A stretch of DNA of 64,000 nucleotides, taken from Rhizobium mesosinicum. Its GTDB lineage: Bacteria; Pseudomonadota; Alphaproteobacteria; Rhizobiales; Rhizobiaceae. A program made the translations under genes and the position numbers. The notes below the pieces were generated by a model that was given only the letters and a program-made list of their open reading frames with translations, was not told the DNA's origin and did not search any database. The DNA lies in NCBI RefSeq assembly GCF_019511345.1, contig NZ_JAEUAK010000004.1, forward strand, positions 558,001-622,000, read 5' to 3'. Shown here one piece after another: positions 45,121 to 57,027 of this stretch (its first letter is position 1; each line of letters starts with the position of its first letter).

Positions 45121-45310
45121 CGCGTATGAATGAGGGAAAATTACTGTTTATTTACGATGTTTCAAAGCTGTAGTGGCGAATGGGTCACGCTTCGAAATGA
45201 AGTAAACAGAAATTAACGAGCTCCCTTGCTTGTATGTCAAAAGCGGGTAAAACGACACACGTGGCCGGAATCGGGGCTTTCCCGGGGCCGGAGACGAGGG
45301 AAAAAAGGTA

Positions 45311-47650
45311 ATGGGTGAAATGAAGGCTGGTTCAAGATTTTTGAACGCAGTATCGGCGATTGCGCTGTCTGCTGGTGTTGTTGCTTCTGGCGCAGGTGCT
45401 TTGACTTTCGTTTCGGCTACGGCTGCGGAAGCTGCCGTCATTCAGCGGATCGACGTGCGCGGTGCAAGCCGCGTCGGTGCTGAGGCCGTCCGGTCGAACC
45501 TCACCATTGCCCCCGGCAAGAGCTTCTCCAACACCGACATCGACGACTCCGTAAAGCAGCTTTACGGCACCGGTTACTTCTCCGATGTCAAGATTTCGGT
45601 TTCGGGCAGCACGCTCGTCGTCAACGTTCAGGAAGCTCAGCTCGTCAACCAGGTGGTCTTCAACGGCAACCGCAAAGTCAAGGATGACAAGCTGGCAGCT
45701 GTCGTCAAGACGCATGCCGCAGGTCCTTATAGCGATGCGCAGATCCAGGCCGACATCGCGGCGATCAAGGAAGCCTATGCCGCGACTGGCCGTAGCGAAG
45801 TCGAAGTGACGACGCAGGTCGTGCCGCTCGGTGAGGGCCGTGTCAACCTCGCTTTCGTCATCAATGAAGGCGACCGTACCAAGATCGCCGCTATCAATTT
45901 CGTCGGCAATCAAGCCTACAGCGCCGGCCGTCTCGCCGCGGTCATTCAGACAAAGCGTTCGAACTTTCTTTCGTTCCTGACCCGCAAGGACGTCTACAAC
46001 GAAGACAAGCTGCACGCTGATGAAGACGCGCTGCGCCAGTTCTATTACAACCGCGGTTACGCCGATATGCGCATCGTTTCTTCCGATGCCGCTTTCGATG
46101 AAGCAACCAACAAGTACACGCTGACCTTCAACATCGAAGAGGGTCCGCGTTATGATTTCGGCCCGGTCAGCGTCCAGTCGACCGTTGAAGGTGTCGACGC
46201 GCAACAGCTCCAGTCTCTCGTCAGGACCCACGAAGGCCAGGTCTACAGCGCCAAGGAAGTCCAGAAGTCCATCGAGGCGATTTCGGATCAGGTTGCTTCG
46301 GCTGGTTATCCCTTCGCGCGGGTTACGCCGCGCGGCAACCGCGATCTGAACAACAATACGATCGGCGTCGAATACCTCGTCGACCAGGGCGAACGTGCCT
46401 ATGTCGAGCGTATCGAAATCCGCGGCAACAGCCGCACGCGCGATTACGTTATCCGCCGCGAGTTCGATCTCAGCGAAGGCGATGCCTTCAATCAGCAGAT
46501 GATCACTCGCGCAAAGCGTCGTCTTGAAGCGCTCGGCTATTTCTCCGCGGTCAACATTTCGACCCAGCCGGGCAGTTCGCCCGATCGCGTGGTCATCGTT
46601 GTTGACGTGCAGGACCAGTCGACCGGCTCGTTCGGTATCGGCGCCGGTTATGCGGCTGGCGGCGATGGCCTGCTGCTTGAGGCTTCGATCGAAGAAAAGA
46701 ACTTCCTTGGCCGTGGCCAGTATATCCGTATTTCGGCCGGTGGCGGCCAGGAAGGCTCGCGCGCTTACGGTCTTAACTTCACCGAACCCTACTTCCTCGG
46801 CTATCGTCTTGCCGCCGGTTTCGACGTCAATCACAGCGAGACATCGAGCAACGACAACTACGACTACGAAGAAACCAGCGTGGTCTTGCGCGTAACGGCG
46901 CCGATCACGGAAGATCTGGCGACGACGTTCCGCTACAACTACAAGCAGATGAAGTACGACGGCAATACGGCCGATCTGTCTGCGACCTATGCGAACCTGG
47001 TTGACGAAAGCCCGTGGACGCGCTCTTCCGTCTCGCAGACGCTCACCTACAACACGCTGGATGACACTGTACTGCCGCGTGAAGGTATCTACGCCACTGC
47101 GACGCAGGAAATTGCCGGCCTCGGCGGCGATTCTCAGTACTACAAGATCTATGGTAAGGCCCGTTACTACCATCTGCTCGCTGACGACGCCGACATCATC
47201 GGCTCTCTCTCGGCATCGGCGGGTTATGTTGTCGGCTTCGGCGATCACCTGAACGTCTTCGACCAGTTCACGCTGACCAATTCCGATATCCGCGGTTTCG
47301 AGAACAAGGGTATCGGTCCACGCATCACCAGCCCGGACGATCCGCTTGGTGGTACGACTTACTTCACCGCTTCCGCCGAAGCGACGTTCCCGATGCCGGG
47401 CTTCCCGCGTGACTTCAACCTGCGCGGCGCAGTCTTTGCGGATGCCGGCACGCTGTTCGGCAACGATGTCGAGCTTCTTGGGGCAGACACTGAAGAAGGT
47501 GACGGTTCCTCCCTGCGTGCTTCGGTCGGTCTCGGTCTGATCTGGCAGTCGCCCTTCGGCGCGCTTCGCGTCGATTATGCGATCCCGGTCCTGAAGGAAG
47601 ACTTCGACAAGACCCAGCGCTTCAAGTTTGGCATTAACAACCAATTCTGA
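45311..47650 (+). CDS. bamA: Outer membrane protein assembly factor BamA
   Basis: The 779-residue protein has a signal sequence to about residue 40. It then has five POTRA repeats ([88 protein letters not shown]). A 16-strand barrel of the Omp85 family (about 430-779) follows, ending in GINNQF with terminal Phe. It inserts outer-membrane proteins. Alternative start ATG 45320. The 190-base gap before it, after rseP, may contain a separate promoter. Confidence 0.96.
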   Translation: MGEMKAGSRFLNAVSAIALSAGVVASGAGALTFVSATAAEAAVIQRIDVRGASRVGAEAVRSNLTIAPGKSFSNTDIDDSVKQLYGTGYFSDVKISVSGSTLVVNVQEAQLVNQVVFNGNRKVKDDKLAAVVKTHAAGPYSDAQIQADIAAIKEAYAATGRSEVEVTTQVVPLGEGRVNLAFVINEGDRTKIAAINFVGNQAYSAGRLAAVIQTKRSNFLSFLTRKDVYNEDKLHADEDALRQFYYNRGYADMRIVSSDAAFDEATNKYTLTFNIEEGPRYDFGPVSVQSTVEGVDAQQLQSLVRTHEGQVYSAKEVQKSIEAISDQVASAGYPFARVTPRGNRDLNNNTIGVEYLVDQGERAYVERIEIRGNSRTRDYVIRREFDLSEGDAFNQQMITRAKRRLEALGYFSAVNISTQPGSSPDRVVIVVDVQDQSTGSFGIGAGYAAGGDGLLLEASIEEKNFLGRGQYIRISAGGGQEGSRAYGLNFTEPYFLGYRLAAGFDVNHSETSSNDNYDYEETSVVLRVTAPITEDLATTFRYNYKQMKYDGNTADLSATYANLVDESPWTRSSVSQTLTYNTLDDTVLPREGIYATATQEIAGLGGDSQYYKIYGKARYYHLLADDADIIGSLSASAGYVVGFGDHLNVFDQFTLTNSDIRGFENKGIGPRITSPDDPLGGTTYFTASAEATFPMPGFPRDFNLRGAVFADAGTLFGNDVELLGADTEEGDGSSLRASVGLGLIWQSPFGALRVDYAIPVLKEDFDKTQRFKFGINNQF

Positions 47651-47700
47651 TATCGGCAGTCCGGAACTGTAAATTTCAATTCCGTTCTGGAGTTTTGCCG

Positions 47701-48762
47701 ATGGAGCAAAATAGTTTTTTTCTGCCCCATGAAGGCGTGAAGCTTGTAGAGCTGGCGCAATTTCTTGGGGCAGAGCTTGGCAATTCCGCACATGCCGATG
47801 TCATCATCCGCTCGGTCTCTCCGATTGCCAGGGCGCGGGAGGGGGATATCTGTTATATCCTCTCTCGCCGCAATCGCGATGAACTGCTGAGCTGCGAGGC
47901 TTCGGCCGTGATCTGCGACAAGGCGCTTGCAGCGCTGGTGCCGCCGCATATTCCCGTGGTGATCTCTTCCAATCCGCATGCCGCCTTTGCGATGGCGGGA
48001 GGGTATCTCTATCCCGCTGCTCTGAAGCCGGTGACGTTTTCGTCCGGCGAGAGCGAGATCGCGCCGAGCGCTATCGTCGATCCGACCGCGCGCCTCGAGA
48101 AGGGCGTGATCGTCGAGCCGATGGCAATCATCGGCCCCGGCGCAGAGATCGGAGAAGGCACGCGCATCGGCGCCCAGTCGATCATCGGTCCCAACGTCAA
48201 GATCGGCCGCAACGGTTCGATCGCGACGGGGGTGAGCATTCTTTGCGCGCTGATCGGCAATGGCGTCATCATCCACAATGGCGTCCGTATCGGTCAGGAT
48301 GGATTCGGTTATGCACCGGGCCCACGTGGCATGATCAAGATCGTGCAGATCGGCCGGGTAATTATTCAGGATAATGTCGAGATCGGAGCCAATACGACGA
48401 TTGATCGCGGCGCCATGGACGATACCGTCATCGGCGAGGGAACCAAGATCGACAACCAGGTTCAGGTCGGCCACAACGTCCGCATCGGGCGCCATTGCGC
48501 CATCGTTTCGCAGGTCGGTCTTGCCGGCAGCACAATCGTCGGCGATGGCGTGCAGATAGGTGGACAGGTCGGCCTCAAGGGACATATCACCATAGGTGAT
48601 GGCGTACAGATCGCCGCAAAAAGCGGGGTTATGACCGATCTTGCTGCGGGCGGTCGCTATGGCGGAATACCTGCACGTCCTCTAAATGAATATCTGAAAG
48701 ATGTGGCCCAGCTCATGGCAAAATCCGGAGCGCGCGGAAAAAAGGGAGACAAGAATGACTGA
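47701..48762 (+). CDS. lpxD: UDP-3-O-acylglucosamine N-acyltransferase LpxD
   Basis: ATG 47701 follows TGGAG. The 353-residue protein has an LpxD N-terminal nucleotide-binding domain (about 1-110) and a hexapeptide beta-helix with repeated IG....GA..I.PNV units. The catalytic His is in [11 protein letters not shown], and the helical C-terminal segment YLKDVAQLM is present. Third step of lipid A synthesis. Its last 8 bases overlap fabZ. Confidence 0.94.
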   Translation: MEQNSFFLPHEGVKLVELAQFLGAELGNSAHADVIIRSVSPIARAREGDICYILSRRNRDELLSCEASAVICDKALAALVPPHIPVVISSNPHAAFAMAGGYLYPAALKPVTFSSGESEIAPSAIVDPTARLEKGVIVEPMAIIGPGAEIGEGTRIGAQSIIGPNVKIGRNGSIATGVSILCALIGNGVIIHNGVRIGQDGFGYAPGPRGMIKIVQIGRVIIQDNVEIGANTTIDRGAMDDTVIGEGTKIDNQVQVGHNVRIGRHCAIVSQVGLAGSTIVGDGVQIGGQVGLKGHITIGDGVQIAAKSGVMTDLAAGGRYGGIPARPLNEYLKDVAQLMAKSGARGKKGDKND

Positions 48763-49222
48763 GGAAGCAGCCAGCACGCTTTCTTCGGCTGATATCCTGG
48801 AGATCATGAAGCTCCTGCCGCATCGTTATCCCTTTCTGATGGTCGACAAGATCATCGATATCGATGGCGATAACGCCGCTGTCGGCATCAAGAATGTAAC
48901 CGTCAATGAACCGCATTTTACCGGCCACTTCCCTGAAGCGCCGATCATGCCAGGTGTGCTGCTTGTCGAAGGCATGGCGCAGACTGCAGGCGCTATCTGC
49001 GCCAAGAAGGAAGGCCAGACCGGTAACCTCGTCTACTTCATGACGATCGACAATGCCCGCTTCCGCAAGCCCGTCGTCCCGGGCGACCGCGTTGAATATC
49101 ACGTGCAGAAAATCAAGCAGCGCGGCAATATCTGGAAATTCCATTGCGACGCAAAGGTCGATGGCGCGCTCGTCGCCGAGGCCGATATCGGCGCGATGAT
49201 CGTACGCAAGGACAACGCATGA
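48755..49222 (+). CDS. fabZ: 3-hydroxyacyl-ACP dehydratase FabZ
   Basis: From ATG 48755 the 155-residue protein carries [14 protein letters not shown], the hot-dog-fold catalytic [23 protein letters not shown] and [20 protein letters not shown]. It dehydrates hydroxyacyl-ACP and draws on the same pool that feeds lipid A acylation. Overlaps both neighbours, so translation of lpxD-fabZ-lpxA is coupled. Confidence 0.95.
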   Translation: MTEEAASTLSSADILEIMKLLPHRYPFLMVDKIIDIDGDNAAVGIKNVTVNEPHFTGHFPEAPIMPGVLLVEGMAQTAGAICAKKEGQTGNLVYFMTIDNARFRKPVVPGDRVEYHVQKIKQRGNIWKFHCDAKVDGALVAEADIGAMIVRKDNA

Positions 49223-50037
49223 GCATGATCGCCGCAAGCGCCAGAATCCACCCTATGGCCGTGGTCGAGGACGGTGCCGTGGTTGGTGAAGGCGTGGTGG
49301 TCGGCCCGTTCTGTCATGTCGGCTCCAATGTCACGCTCCACGATAATGTCGAACTGATCAGCCACGTCGTTGTGCTAGGTCGCACGACTGTCGGCGCCGG
49401 TACGCGCATATTTCCTTCTGCCGTCATTGGCGGCGATTCTCAGAGCGCTCGTCACAGTGCTGTGAACACGACGCTGATCATCGGGCGCAATTGCACGATC
49501 CGAGAAGGCGTCACGATGAACACCGGAACCGTCGAACATGGCGGTTCGACGGTTATCGGTGACAACAGCCTTTTCCTCGCCTATTCGCATGTCGCCCATG
49601 ATTGCCGCGTGGGCAACAATGTCATTATGTCGAACAACGTCATGCTGGCTGGCCATGTTTCCATAGGCGATCATGCGATCATCAGTGGCGGCGCAGCCGT
49701 GCACCAGTTCACCCGCGTTGGCAAATACGCCTTTGTCGGCGGTCTTTCCGCCGTCAGCTACGATGTCATCCCCTACGGCATGCTGAACGGCAATCCTGGT
49801 GTCCTGAGCGGTCTTAACGTCGTCGGCATGACCCGCGCCGGCGTTGATCGCGCGGTCATCCATACGGTTCGCCGCGCTTATAAGGCGATCTTCGAAGGTG
49901 CTGGTTCGATTCGCGAGAATGCCGCCAAGATTCGCGACGAATATAGCGATTGCGAACAGGTGATCGAGATCCTCGATTTCATCGCAGCCGAAAGTGACCG
50001 CGCATTGTCTTCGCCAAGCCGGGGGCAGAAGGGCTGA
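49219..50037 (+). CDS. lpxA: UDP-N-acetylglucosamine O-acyltransferase LpxA
   Basis: Starting at the ATGA overlap with fabZ, the 272-residue protein is a hexapeptide beta-helix with the catalytic His in [10 protein letters not shown] and family segments [19 protein letters not shown] and [19 protein letters not shown]. The C-terminal helix carries EQVIEILDF. First committed step of lipid A synthesis. Confidence 0.95.
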   Translation: MSMIAASARIHPMAVVEDGAVVGEGVVVGPFCHVGSNVTLHDNVELISHVVVLGRTTVGAGTRIFPSAVIGGDSQSARHSAVNTTLIIGRNCTIREGVTMNTGTVEHGGSTVIGDNSLFLAYSHVAHDCRVGNNVIMSNNVMLAGHVSIGDHAIISGGAAVHQFTRVGKYAFVGGLSAVSYDVIPYGMLNGNPGVLSGLNVVGMTRAGVDRAVIHTVRRAYKAIFEGAGSIRENAAKIRDEYSDCEQVIEILDFIAAESDRALSSPSRGQKG

Positions 50038-50040
50038 TTT

Positions 50041-50922
50041 GTGGCTTCCGCTGCCGAAACCGCTGAAGGCCGGCTGGCGATTATAGCCGGCGGCGGCCTT
50101 CTGCCGTCCTATGTTGCCGAGGCTGCGCGTTTGGCCGGCGAAGACCCTGTCATCGTTATCTTGAAGGATGAAAGCGACCGCCGCTGGGATGGCTTCGATC
50201 ATGCAATGATCGGCATTGGCGATTTCGCTTCGCTCGATCGGCTTTTCAAGAAATACGGCATCGGCCGCGTTGTCATGTCGGGCAGTGTCCGTCGGCGGCC
50301 GGAATGGCGCGAAGTTCGGCCAACGCTGCGTATCCTGACCGGGGTTCCTGCCGCCATCCGTACTCTTCTGTCCGGCGGTGATGATACCGTTCTGCAGATG
50401 GTCATCAAGCTGATAGAGGGTAGGGGGCTCCGCGTCGTCGGCGCTCATGAGATTGCGCCCGATCTACTGACCACCGCGGGTCCCCTCGGCGCTGTTTCGC
50501 CCAACAAAGAGGACTACCGCGATATCGAGCGCGCAGGCGAGGCGGCTGAGGTGTTGGGTGGCCTGGATATTGGCCAGGGCGCCGTCTCGATTGGTGGACG
50601 TGTCGTCGCCGTGGAAGGCGTGGAAGGCACGGATGGTATGCTCGAGCGTGTCGCGGTTCTGAGAGCCGCGGGCCGTATTTCGCTGCGCCGCCGCGGCGTG
50701 CTGGTCAAGCTTTGCAAGCCGCAGCAGGATATCCGCGCCGATTTGCCGGCGATCGGCGTTTCCACGATTCTCAACGCTAAGGCCGCTGGTCTTGCCGGCG
50801 TCGCCATCGAAGCCGGCCGGTCGCTTGTGCTTGATCGCGACGCGCTGATCAAGGCCGCGGATGAGAACGGTCTTTTTGTCTGTGGTATCGACAAGGGCTT
50901 GCCGGGATGGGGGCTTCAATGA
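50041..50922 (+). CDS. lpxI: UDP-2,3-diacylglucosamine diphosphatase LpxI
   Basis: A GTG start at 50041 gives 293 residues. DUF1009/LpxI features include RLAIIAGGGLLPSYVAEAA, the GVLGPSKEDYRDIE-like stretch, SIGGRVVAVEGVEGTDGMLERVAVLR with the likely catalytic Asp, and a C-terminal GLPGWGLQ end. LpxI replaces LpxH in alphaproteobacteria. Its stop overlaps the lpxB start by four bases. Confidence 0.93.
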   Translation: MASAAETAEGRLAIIAGGGLLPSYVAEAARLAGEDPVIVILKDESDRRWDGFDHAMIGIGDFASLDRLFKKYGIGRVVMSGSVRRRPEWREVRPTLRILTGVPAAIRTLLSGGDDTVLQMVIKLIEGRGLRVVGAHEIAPDLLTTAGPLGAVSPNKEDYRDIERAGEAAEVLGGLDIGQGAVSIGGRVVAVEGVEGTDGMLERVAVLRAAGRISLRRRGVLVKLCKPQQDIRADLPAIGVSTILNAKAAGLAGVAIEAGRSLVLDRDALIKAADENGLFVCGIDKGLPGWGLQ

Positions 50923-52088
50923 GGGAAGGTCCGCTGAAGATTGCCGTCATAGCCGGCGAAGTCTCCGGCGATCTTTTGGGCGCTGATCTCATTGCCGAGC
51001 TTAGGAAGATCCATTCCGGACCAGTCGAACTTGTTGGCGTCGGTGGTGAGGGGTTGCAGGCCGAGGGGCTGAAATCGCTCTTCGATTTTTCCGAGCTTTC
51101 CATCATGGGCATCACGCAGGTGCTGGGGAAACTGCCGAAGCTCTGGTCCCTTATACGGCAGACGACGGCGGCGATCATCGCGGCAAAGCCCGATATCCTG
51201 CTCATCATCGACAGCCCGGATTTCACCCATCGTGTCGCCAAGCGCGTGCGCAAGGCCTTGCCTGACCTGCCTGTCGTTGACTATGTCTGTCCGAGCGTCT
51301 GGGCCTGGAAGGAGTATCGCGCTCAGCGCATGCTCGCCTACGTCGATCATGTGCTGGCTGTGCTCCCGTTCGAACCGGAGGCGATGCAGCGCCTCAACGG
51401 GCCGCAGACCACCTATGTCGGTCATCGGCTGGTCGCAGATCCTGCGCTGCTCGAAACGCGCCGCCTTCGCGTCGGCAGACAACCGGGCAACGGCCCCATC
51501 CTGCTTCTTCCCGGTTCCCGCTCGTCCGAAATCAAAAAACTCCTGCCCTATTTCGGGGCCGCAACGAGTGAACTCGTCGCGCGCAACAGCGCAAAGCGCT
51601 TCATCCTGCCGACCGTGTCGCATAAGGAGGCGCTCGTGCGGGAAATGACGGCCGGATGGACGGTCAAACCGGAGATAGTCGTCGGCGCTGAGGCGAAGTG
51701 GAGAGCTTTCGCCGAAGCCGATGCTGCAATGGCGGCGTCAGGAACCGTGATCCTGGAACTGGCGCTTGCCAATGTTCCTGTCGTCTCTGCCTACAAGGTC
51801 GATTGGATCATGCGCATGTTGACCTCGGGCATCAAGACCTGGACTGGCGCGCTGCCCAACCTGATCGCCGACTACCCAGTCGTACCGGAATATCTGAATG
51901 ACATCGTCCGCGGCGCAAGCCTCGCGCGCTGGATGGAAAGGCTCTCTGTCGAGACTTACCAGCTCAAGGCGATGAAGGAAGGCTATGATCTCATTTGGCA
52001 GCGCATGCAGACCGAGAAGCCGCCCGGCGAATACGCGGCGCAGATCCTGCTCAATGTTCTCGCCAACAAAAAACCCGGCCATTTCTGA
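50919..52088 (+). CDS. lpxB: Lipid-A-disaccharide synthase LpxB
   Basis: From ATG 50919 (ATGA overlap) the 389-residue glycosyltransferase shows AGEVSGDLLGADLIAELRK, IMGITQVLGKLPKL, VDYVCPSVWAWKEYRAQRM, and the sugar-nucleotide-binding LLPGSRSSEIKKLLP. It joins two acylated glucosamines in lipid A synthesis. Last gene of the lipid A run and followed by a terminator that begins inside its end. Confidence 0.95.
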   Translation: MREGPLKIAVIAGEVSGDLLGADLIAELRKIHSGPVELVGVGGEGLQAEGLKSLFDFSELSIMGITQVLGKLPKLWSLIRQTTAAIIAAKPDILLIIDSPDFTHRVAKRVRKALPDLPVVDYVCPSVWAWKEYRAQRMLAYVDHVLAVLPFEPEAMQRLNGPQTTYVGHRLVADPALLETRRLRVGRQPGNGPILLLPGSRSSEIKKLLPYFGAATSELVARNSAKRFILPTVSHKEALVREMTAGWTVKPEIVVGAEAKWRAFAEADAAMAASGTVILELALANVPVVSAYKVDWIMRMLTSGIKTWTGALPNLIADYPVVPEYLNDIVRGASLARWMERLSVETYQLKAMKEGYDLIWQRMQTEKPPGEYAAQILLNVLANKKPGHF

Positions 52089-52097
52089 CCGGGTTTT
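52066..52097. terminator. Bidirectional terminator between lpxB and gltA
   Basis: AAACCCGG (52071-52078) pairs with CCGGGTTT (52089-52096), flanked by an A-run and T-run, so both convergent transcripts (lpxB and gltA) have a T-tract after the stem. It overlaps the last codons of lpxB. Confidence 0.85.
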
Positions 52098-52119
52098 CCT
52101 TTGTCTTGAAAATTAGCGC

Positions 52120-53409
52120 TTAGCGCTTGGAGACCGGCACGTAATCGCGCTTCGGTTCACCGATATAGAGCTGGCGCGGACGGCCGATCCGCTGTTCAGG
52201 ATCTTCGATCATTTCGTTCCACTGCGCGATCCAGCCGACGGTACGGGCCAGAGCGAAGAGCACGGTGAACATGGTCGTGGGGAAGCCCAGGGCCTTCAGC
52301 GTGATGCCGGAGTAGAAGTCGATGTTCGGGTAGAGCTTCTTCTCGATGAAGTATGAGTCAGTCAGTGCGATGCGCTCCAGCTCCATGGCGACTTCGAGAA
52401 GCGGGTCGTCCTTGATGCCGAGTTCGCCCAGAACTTCATGCGTGGTCTTCTGCATGATCTTGGCACGCGGATCATAGTTCTTGTAGACGCGATGACCGAA
52501 GCCCATCAGGCGGAACGGATCGTTCTTGTCCTTGGCGCGAGCGATATATTCCGGAATGCGATCGACAGTGCCGATTTCCGTCAGCATGTTGAGGGCCGCT
52601 TCGTTGGCGCCGCCGTGAGCCGGACCCCAGAGGCAGGCGATGCCGGCGGCAATGCAGGCGAACGGATTCGCGCCCGAAGAGCCGGCGAGACGGACCGTCG
52701 AGGTCGAGGCGTTCTGCTCGTGATCGGCATGCAGGATGAAGATACGGTCCATGGCGCGTGCGAGCACGGGATTGACGACATATTCCTCGCAGGGAACGGC
52801 AAAGCACATGCGCAGGAAGTTGGACGCGTAATCCAGATCGTTCTTCGGGTAAACGAAGGGCTGGCCGATATGGTACTTATAGGCCATCGCGGCGAGCGTC
52901 GGCATCTTGGCGATCATGCGCAGGCTGGCGACCATGCGCTGATGCGGATCGGTGATGTCGGTGGAGTCGTGATAGAAGGCCGAAAGCGCGCCGACGCAGC
53001 CGCACATGACGGCCATCGGATGGGCGTCGCGACGGAAGCCGGTGAAGAAGCGGCTCATCTGCTCATGCACCATGGTGTGGTGCGTGACGCGGTAGTCGAA
53101 ATCCTTCTTCTGGGCTGCGGTCGGCAGTTCGCCGTAGAGCAGCAGGTAGCAGGCTTCGAGGAAGTCGCCGTGTTCGGCCAGCTGCTCGATCGGGTAGCCG
53201 CGATGCAGCAGAACGCCTTCGTCGCCGTCGATATAGGTGATCTTCGATTCACAGGATGCAGTCGACGTAAACCCGGGATCGTAGGTGAAGGAAGCCGTGT
53301 TCTTGTAGAGGGCACCGATGTCGATGACGTCGGGTCCAACCGTGCCTTTTCGCACGGCGAGATCGACTGATTTGTCACCGATTTTGATTGTAGCGCTTTG
53401 ATCCGTCAT
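52120..53409 (-). CDS. gltA: Citrate synthase
   Basis: The 429-residue type II citrate synthase has [29 protein letters not shown], the catalytic-site motifs [47 protein letters not shown] and [14 protein letters not shown]. It condenses oxaloacetate and acetyl-CoA. Length and motifs are normal. Reads convergent to lpxB. Confidence 0.96.
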   Translation of the reverse strand: MTDQSATIKIGDKSVDLAVRKGTVGPDVIDIGALYKNTASFTYDPGFTSTASCESKITYIDGDEGVLLHRGYPIEQLAEHGDFLEACYLLLYGELPTAAQKKDFDYRVTHHTMVHEQMSRFFTGFRRDAHPMAVMCGCVGALSAFYHDSTDITDPHQRMVASLRMIAKMPTLAAMAYKYHIGQPFVYPKNDLDYASNFLRMCFAVPCEEYVVNPVLARAMDRIFILHADHEQNASTSTVRLAGSSGANPFACIAAGIACLWGPAHGGANEAALNMLTEIGTVDRIPEYIARAKDKNDPFRLMGFGHRVYKNYDPRAKIMQKTTHEVLGELGIKDDPLLEVAMELERIALTDSYFIEKKLYPNIDFYSGITLKALGFPTTMFTVLFALARTVGWIAQWNEMIEDPEQRIGRPRQLYIGEPKRDYVPVSKR

Positions 53410-53473
53410 GCTGATCCTCCGGGGTGGCGGTGGCGCCGCAAAAGCGCCATAAGGGTTAAGCGTCCTAAGCGAT

Positions 53474-53502
53474 AGCTATATGATCGCGAAGCTAATGCCA
53501 AG
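53474..53502 (-). promoter_or_regulatory. Possible gltA promoter
   Basis: On the minus strand CTTGGC (53502-53497) and ATAGCT (53479-53474) are spaced by 17 bases, close to the rhizobial CTTGAC-N17-CTATAT form. It lies 65 bases upstream of gltA. Confidence 0.4.
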
Positions 53503-53698
53503 TTACCGTGATGCCATTTTGTGCATCGCGGCATCATCTTTTAGGCACTGCAGCGATGAGCTAAATGCATATCAGAACACCATGATTTGACTGGATTTTT
53601 CGCGCCTGTGAATTTTCCTCTTATTTCAATCGATTATTGTTTGCTCGTTTTGATCTCAGGTTGCATTCTGCTGGGATCAAGGGCAGCTCCAGGCGAAT

Positions 53699-56128
53699 AT
53701 GACGGGGTTAGAGACAAGAGAACGACAGACGCAATCCATTGTTGAAAAGATGGATTTTGCAGGCATTGCCCCGCGCGCCATTGTGACGCAATCGGCTCGG
53801 ACGCAGGCTGCGATGCCATTTCGATCGAGATTGGCGACCGTTGCGAAACGATACGCTGGGTCATCCATGCGGATGGCCGCCGAAGAGGCCGATCACGGTC
53901 GCCTCATCCTCATCTCGCCGGTTTTCCTTGGTGCGGGTGCCGCGACCTGGTTTCTGGCCGCTTCGAATTTTCCGGCCGTCTCTCTCGGTCTCTGCCTGCT
54001 CGTTCTCGTTCTCGCTGTTGCGCTCTGCGGCCATTCCCGCGCCAGATTGCGAGCGACGCTCCTCGCACTGCTTCTCTTTGCCGGCGGAATGCTCTCGGCG
54101 CAGATCGAAACATGGCGGGCAAAGACCCTGATCCTCGATTCAGCCGTAACGACAACGGTGACCGGCCGGGTCGAACGCCGAGAAGGCGACGGCCAAGGGC
54201 GCTGGCGCTATATTCTCGACATCACCGGCACGGATGCTCCCGAGCTCAAGCGTCCGCCCGAACGCGTCTCCGTGCTGGTCCGCGGCGCCACTCAGCCGTT
54301 CGAGCTCGGCGACGTTATCGAGGGCAGGGCGCGCATGACGCCTCCGGCCGGACCGGCGCTCCCACATCTCAATGATTTCGCTTTCAGCGCCTATTTCGAT
54401 GGCATTGGTGCGAACGGCTTCTTCTATGGCGCGCCGAAGAAGGTTGCGGAACAGCCGGAGCAAACGGGTTCGGTCGTCGGGATTGTTCTGGAACGGCTCT
54501 ACCGCCTGAGAACCGGCATCGGCGATCGGATCCGCTCCACGCTGCCTGGCGACACCGGGGCCTTTGCCGCTTCACTTGTCACCGACGAGAGACGGGCGAT
54601 CTCGGATGAAACGACGGAAGCGCTGCGGCAATCCGGCCTTGCGCATATCATCGCGATCTCCGGTCTCAACATGGCGCTCTCTGCCGGCATCTTCTTTGTC
54701 GGCCTCCGGGTCATTCTCAGCCTGTTTCCCGGCATTGCGCAGGCATGGCCGACCAAGAAGATCGCGGCAGCCGGCGCGCTCGCTGCGGTGACGGCCTACT
54801 ACCTGATTTCGGGTTTTGCCGTCTCAGCCGAACGCGCCTTCATAATGATGGCGATCATGTTGGTAGCCGTCTTCTTCGACCGTCCGTCGATCAGTCTCAG
54901 AAACGTGGCGCTTTCCGCTCTCGTGATCCTCGCCGTCTCGCCATCGGAAGTCCTCGGACCCAGCTTCCAGATGTCTTTCGCTGCGACGCTTGCCCTGGTT
55001 GCCGGCTACGATCTCTGGAAGGGGCGGCCGATGCGGGAGAATGCCTTTGCCAAGCTGCCGATCATGAAACCCTTCGTCGTCGTCGGTGGATTCTTCGGGG
55101 GCGTTTTCCTGACGTCGCTGATCGGTGGTTTCTCGACGGCACTGTTTTCGATCGAGCATTTCCACCGCCTGACTGCCTATGGCCTGCCGGCAAATCTCGC
55201 TGCCATGCCGGTTATTTCCTTCATCGTCATGCCGGCCGGGATGCTGGCGATGCTGCTGATGCCTTTTGGCCTCGACGGGCCGGTATGGCAGGTCGCAGGC
55301 TTCGGGCTTGATCTGGTGATAAAAATCGCAACGACTGTATCGGGCTGGGGTGGCAATATCGATGTGGGCCGCTTGCCCGGCTGGTACTTCCCGACAGCCG
55401 TCTTCGGCTTTCTGCTGCTGACCCTGCTCAGAACCCGGCTGCGGCACATGGGAACCGCAATTGTGGCGGTTTCAACGCTCGTTGTAGTGCTGCTTCCATC
55501 GCAAGCGATGCCCGACATCGCCATTTCCGAGGATGGCGGCCTAGTCGCTATAATCGATGGAGAGGCGATGGCTTCCAACCGTGAAAAGCCGCCCGCCTTC
55601 ATCTTCGAACAATGGCAGAGGGCACTTGCCATCGAAGAGCATCAGAAGCCGGTTATGATCCAAGCTGCCAAGGAGCCACCCACTGCGTCAGACGGCAAAA
55701 GGCTGCAGCTCTCGCCGGAACAACAGGATGAAGCGAGAGAGGCGATGAAACAGGCAGCCGGCACCAGTCGCCCTTCACGCTTCTCCTGCCTCAAGAGCGC
55801 CTGGTGCACCGCCTTGCTCGGCAATGGAAAGAAATTGACCGTCATCGAGAATGCTGCCTACCTCGGGCCTGCCTGCGATACCGCCGATATTGTCGTGACC
55901 CCCGTTCGATTGCGCTTCGACCGTTGCCGTTCCGGCGCACTGCTCTTTACCGGCGAGACGCTGCGTAAGACGGGTTCTGTTGAACTTCGATTCACCGATA
56001 AAGGAGCGGAGGTCGCAACCGCATTCGACACATTGCGGCGCCCTTGGATGCGCCACCGCGCCTATGATTGGCGCAGCAACACATTCGCAGACGCCAGTCT
56101 GTCACCGGTCAGTGATAGCGGCGAATGA
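53699..56128 (+). CDS. ComEC/Rec2-related membrane protein
   Basis: The 809-residue protein has several N-terminal hydrophobic segments, a soluble DUF4131-like part (about 145-255), and then the polytopic competence domain with [29 protein letters not shown] and [17 protein letters not shown]. The C-terminal ~200 residues keep the outline of the beta-lactamase-like domain, but the HxHxDH metal motif is not visible. ComEC forms a DNA-uptake channel in competent bacteria; its role in rhizobia is unclear. It converges with lexA, overlapping by 20 bases. Confidence 0.8.
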   Translation: MTGLETRERQTQSIVEKMDFAGIAPRAIVTQSARTQAAMPFRSRLATVAKRYAGSSMRMAAEEADHGRLILISPVFLGAGAATWFLAASNFPAVSLGLCLLVLVLAVALCGHSRARLRATLLALLLFAGGMLSAQIETWRAKTLILDSAVTTTVTGRVERREGDGQGRWRYILDITGTDAPELKRPPERVSVLVRGATQPFELGDVIEGRARMTPPAGPALPHLNDFAFSAYFDGIGANGFFYGAPKKVAEQPEQTGSVVGIVLERLYRLRTGIGDRIRSTLPGDTGAFAASLVTDERRAISDETTEALRQSGLAHIIAISGLNMALSAGIFFVGLRVILSLFPGIAQAWPTKKIAAAGALAAVTAYYLISGFAVSAERAFIMMAIMLVAVFFDRPSISLRNVALSALVILAVSPSEVLGPSFQMSFAATLALVAGYDLWKGRPMRENAFAKLPIMKPFVVVGGFFGGVFLTSLIGGFSTALFSIEHFHRLTAYGLPANLAAMPVISFIVMPAGMLAMLLMPFGLDGPVWQVAGFGLDLVIKIATTVSGWGGNIDVGRLPGWYFPTAVFGFLLLTLLRTRLRHMGTAIVAVSTLVVVLLPSQAMPDIAISEDGGLVAIIDGEAMASNREKPPAFIFEQWQRALAIEEHQKPVMIQAAKEPPTASDGKRLQLSPEQQDEAREAMKQAAGTSRPSRFSCLKSAWCTALLGNGKKLTVIENAAYLGPACDTADIVVTPVRLRFDRCRSGALLFTGETLRKTGSVELRFTDKGAEVATAFDTLRRPWMRHRAYDWRSNTFADASLSPVSDSGE

Positions 56129-56834
56129 GACCGACGAGCTTGCCCTGGACCTTGACACGGTCCGGCGGAAAAATGCGGGTCTCGTAAGCAGGGTTTGCTG
56201 CCTCAAGCGCAATCGATGCGCCCTTGCGGCGGAAGCGCTTGAGCGTCGCTTCCTCGTCATCGACAAGCGCGACGACGATATCGCCCGGATTGGCCGTGCT
56301 GCCGTTGCGGATAATGACCGTGTCGCCATCGAATATCCCGGCTTCGATCATCGAGTCGCCGCGAACTTCGAGCGCATAATGCTCGCCTGAGCCCAGCATA
56401 TCGGCGGGAACGGTGATGTCATGCGTATTGTTCTGGATTGCCGAGATCGGAACACCGGCAGCGATGCGGCCCATGACGGGAACGGAGACCGCATTGCCGT
56501 TATCGGCCGCAGGTGCGGGCTTTGCCGAGGCGGGAGGTGTCACCGGCTGGGGTTTGCCAAGACTGCCCTCGATGACGCTCGGCGAAAAGCCGCGCCGCTG
56601 CTGCAGGCTCGGGTTATAGGCTTCGGGCAATTTGATGACTTCGAGCGCACGAGCCCGGTTCGGAAGCCGGCGAATGAAGCCGCGCTCCTCGAGCGCCGTG
56701 ATCAGCCGATGGATACCGGATTTCGAGGCCAGATCCAGAGCATCCTTCATTTCGTCGAAAGACGGCGGAACGCCTGACTCCTTCATCCTTTCATGAATGA
56801 AAAGAAGGAGTTCCTGTTGTTTGCGCGTGAGCAT
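56109..56834 (-). CDS. lexA: SOS repressor LexA
   Basis: From ATG 56834 the 241-residue protein has an N-terminal winged helix ([33 protein letters not shown]). A Pro/Ala-rich linker is longer than in E. coli, then comes the self-cleavage site Ala-Gly in RIAAGVPI, the catalytic Ser in GDSMIEAG and the Lys in EATLKRF. RecA-assisted cleavage lifts repression of SOS genes. A GTTC-N7-GTTC box lies 45 bases upstream, indicating self-regulation. An ATG at 56849 is an alternative start. Confidence 0.95.
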   Translation of the reverse strand: MLTRKQQELLLFIHERMKESGVPPSFDEMKDALDLASKSGIHRLITALEERGFIRRLPNRARALEVIKLPEAYNPSLQQRRGFSPSVIEGSLGKPQPVTPPASAKPAPAADNGNAVSVPVMGRIAAGVPISAIQNNTHDITVPADMLGSGEHYALEVRGDSMIEAGIFDGDTVIIRNGSTANPGDIVVALVDDEEATLKRFRRKGASIALEAANPAYETRIFPPDRVKVQGKLVGLIRRYH

Positions 56835-56879
56835 GGCGTCTAACCCCATCTTGAAACAAATCCAGAACGGACACTATAT

Positions 56880-56894
56880 GTTCCATATGTGTTC
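56880..56894. promoter_or_regulatory. SOS (LexA) box of lexA
   Basis: Perfect GTTC (56880-56883), seven bases, GTTC (56891-56894): the alphaproteobacterial LexA-binding motif, placed just upstream of lexA for autoregulation. The same motif is found in the prophage at 12023-12037. Confidence 0.85.
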
Positions 56895-57027
56895 CGCAAG
56901 TAGCTAAATTTTCGTAAAACTTCTGTTCATTCTGTCGAGAATTTTATTTTTCTTGGTCACGAGCTTCCCGGCCTTGTCTCATGGCGCTTGCTGAAGCACA
57001 TCTCCGTGCAGTTGCTGGAGGGAACTG

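Noticed and set aside
45332..47791. 819-codon frame antisense to bamA
   Set aside because: Long antisense frames are common in high-GC genes; bamA motifs are intact on the plus strand.
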